DNA of 47,380 nt from Microcaldota archaeon (GTDB taxonomy: Archaea; Micrarchaeota; Micrarchaeia; Micrarchaeales; Micrarchaeaceae): NCBI GenBank assembly GCA_021797575.1, contig JAJZZN010000024.1, forward strand, positions 1 to 47,380, written 5' to 3'. The notes under the pieces are model-generated. The model did not search any database and was not told where the DNA came from. It saw only the letters and a program-made list of their open reading frames with translations. Shown in pieces: positions 46,540 to 47,380 of this stretch (its first letter is position 1; the number at the start of each line of letters is the position of its first letter). The translations under genes were made by a program, and so were the position numbers.

Positions 46540-47380
46540 CTACCTGTATGCCTCCATGTACTGCTTGCCTATCCTGTCAAAGTCTATTATGCGGCTGTCC
46601 TTTGACTCCTGGTCGCGGCACAGTAGCACTATCCTGCTGGGCTTGTGCTCTGCCGTCTCTATATAGCCAGTGAGGCTGGCAAGCTTTGACGCAAAATCCT
46701 TGATCTCCTCGTGCTTTGGCATGCTCTCCAAGGAAAGCCCGCGCTGCGGCTCCCTCGACCCGCCAACGAACGAGAATCCCTTGACCTCGACATAGTTCGG
46801 CCTGGCCAGCTTTATGAGCTCGGCATATCCCTCCGGGTTGTGCATGTTGAGGCCCTTTATCAATGTCATCCTGAGCACCGTCCTGGTCTTCAGCCTTGAC
46901 ATGAGCTCGAGCGATTTCCTGAAGCGCTGCCACGTATTCTTAGTCTTTGGCCTTGTCACTTTCATGTAGGTTTCTTCGTCGGGCGCCTGCATCGATATGT
47001 AGAGCTGCGTAGGCAATGGGTCAAGCCTTTCTATCGCTTCAGGAAGGGTGCCGTTGGTGACAAGGAAAGTGCTTATGCCCCTCCTGTGGAAGCTCTCTAT
47101 GAGCTTGCTCATCTTGGGATAGAAGGTGGGCTCGCCTGTGAGGCTCAGCGCCACGTGCTTAGGGCTGTTCGCTTCCTTCCATCTGTTCAGCTTGAGCTCC
47201 GTATCTGCTATCGATTTGTAGCCGCTAACTATCCTCCTCTGCTCTACTATCATATTGTCTATTATGAAATCAGGGTCGTCCCACTCCCCTACCGCGTTGA
47301 GCTCGTTCCACTTCATGCCGTGCTCATCCGGTATTATTCGCCAGCAGAACTGGCAGCTTATGTTGCAGCCTATCGCAGGG
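46540..47380 (-). CDS. taw1: tRNA 4-demethylwyosine synthase (radical SAM), 5'-truncated by the window
   Basis: Makes the tricyclic base of wyosine at position 37 of tRNA-Phe. The frame continues past the window edge: upstream of the first Met (47316) it reads IGCNISCQFCWRIIPDEHG, the CxxxCxxC iron-sulfur motif of radical SAM enzymes followed by W, as in Taw1/TYW1. Further on are NMIVEQRRIV, HVALSLTGEPTFYPKM, FLVTNGTLPEAIERL, LYISMQAPDEETYMKV, RTVLRMTLIKGLN and YVEVKGFSFVGGSR. About 280 residues are visible; the N-terminus is missing. Confidence 0.95.
   Translation of the reverse strand, partial: PAIGCNISCQFCWRIIPDEHGMKWNELNAVGEWDDPDFIIDNMIVEQRRIVSGYKSIADTELKLNRWKEANSPKHVALSLTGEPTFYPKMSKLIESFHRRGISTFLVTNGTLPEAIERLDPLPTQLYISMQAPDEETYMKVTRPKTKNTWQRFRKSLELMSRLKTRTVLRMTLIKGLNMHNPEGYAELIKLARPNYVEVKGFSFVGGSREPQRGLSLESMPKHEEIKDFASKLASLTGYIETAEHKPSRIVLLCRDQESKDSRIIDFDRIGKQYMEAYR

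Noticed and set aside
1-47380. CRISPR arrays, complete insertion sequences, rRNA genes
   Set aside because: No regularly spaced repeats, no transposase gene and no rRNA sequence were seen.

Overview
The window is archaeal and most likely from a small-genome DPANN lineage close to Micrarchaeota (ARMAN-type). Archaeal hallmarks are a thermosome, RadA, PCNA, a GINS subunit, TFE, L44e, aIF2-alpha, diphthine synthase, a DGGGP-synthase-like UbiA protein, a PAC2 protein, an Rpp21-type RNase P protein and Taw1. The strongest lineage clue is a 388-residue one-chain tRNA-splicing endonuclease of the three-unit type described from ARMAN. It fits two intron-bearing tRNA genes here, one with the intron in the T-loop. 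A mercuric-reductase cluster and a class II (B12) ribonucleotide reductase complete the picture. The assignment is inference; no 16S gene is present.

Layout. 1-5.3 kb: the tail of an unidentified gene, a hypothetical gene, then an exported membrane protein-pheS-pheT run on the minus strand. 5.3-8 kb: tRNA-Arg(UCG) with a T-loop intron, RNase HII, a PRC-barrel protein, a winged-helix protein and hypotheticals. 8-15.7 kb: ribonucleotide reductase, adenine phosphoribosyltransferase, UbiA, an esterase, membrane proteins and a Mrp-like ATPase. 15.8-22 kb: thermosome, an AIM24-like protein and a minus-strand radA-dphB-endA run. 22-25.3 kb: a DUF92 protein, a double zinc-finger protein, arginine deiminase and UMP kinase. 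25.3-25.8 kb: a non-genic stretch with several very short Gly-rich ORFs. 25.8-30.6 kb: a large Lrp-like regulator, a candidate ncRNA, small hypotheticals, a J-domain protein and a polyprenyl synthase. 30.7-33.9 kb: the mercury cluster, with a 28-bp perfect palindrome over its first start codon. 34-36 kb: a multi-TM transporter and a membrane-anchored winged-helix regulator. 36-40 kb: hypotheticals, Rpp21, a DJ-1-like protein, MscS and PCNA. 40-47.4 kb: TFE, tRNA-iMet, GINS, L44e, aIF2-alpha, PAC2, tRNA-Gly(CCC) with intron, a HAD phosphatase, pyrB-pyrI and a truncated taw1.

Translation signals. Many genes carry a GGTG Shine-Dalgarno core 4-7 nt before the start. This signal settles several start choices. 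In three genes without a usable ATG/GTG/TTG at the expected N-terminus (RNase HII, a membrane protein, GINS) it points to AUA, AUA and ACG.

Functional links. The splicing endonuclease and the intron-bearing tRNAs form one substrate-enzyme set. pyrH, pyrB and pyrI belong to pyrimidine synthesis. UbiA and the polyprenyl synthase belong to archaeal lipid synthesis. The mercury cluster combines a possible importer, an exported thioredoxin-like protein, an ArsR-type regulator and MerA.
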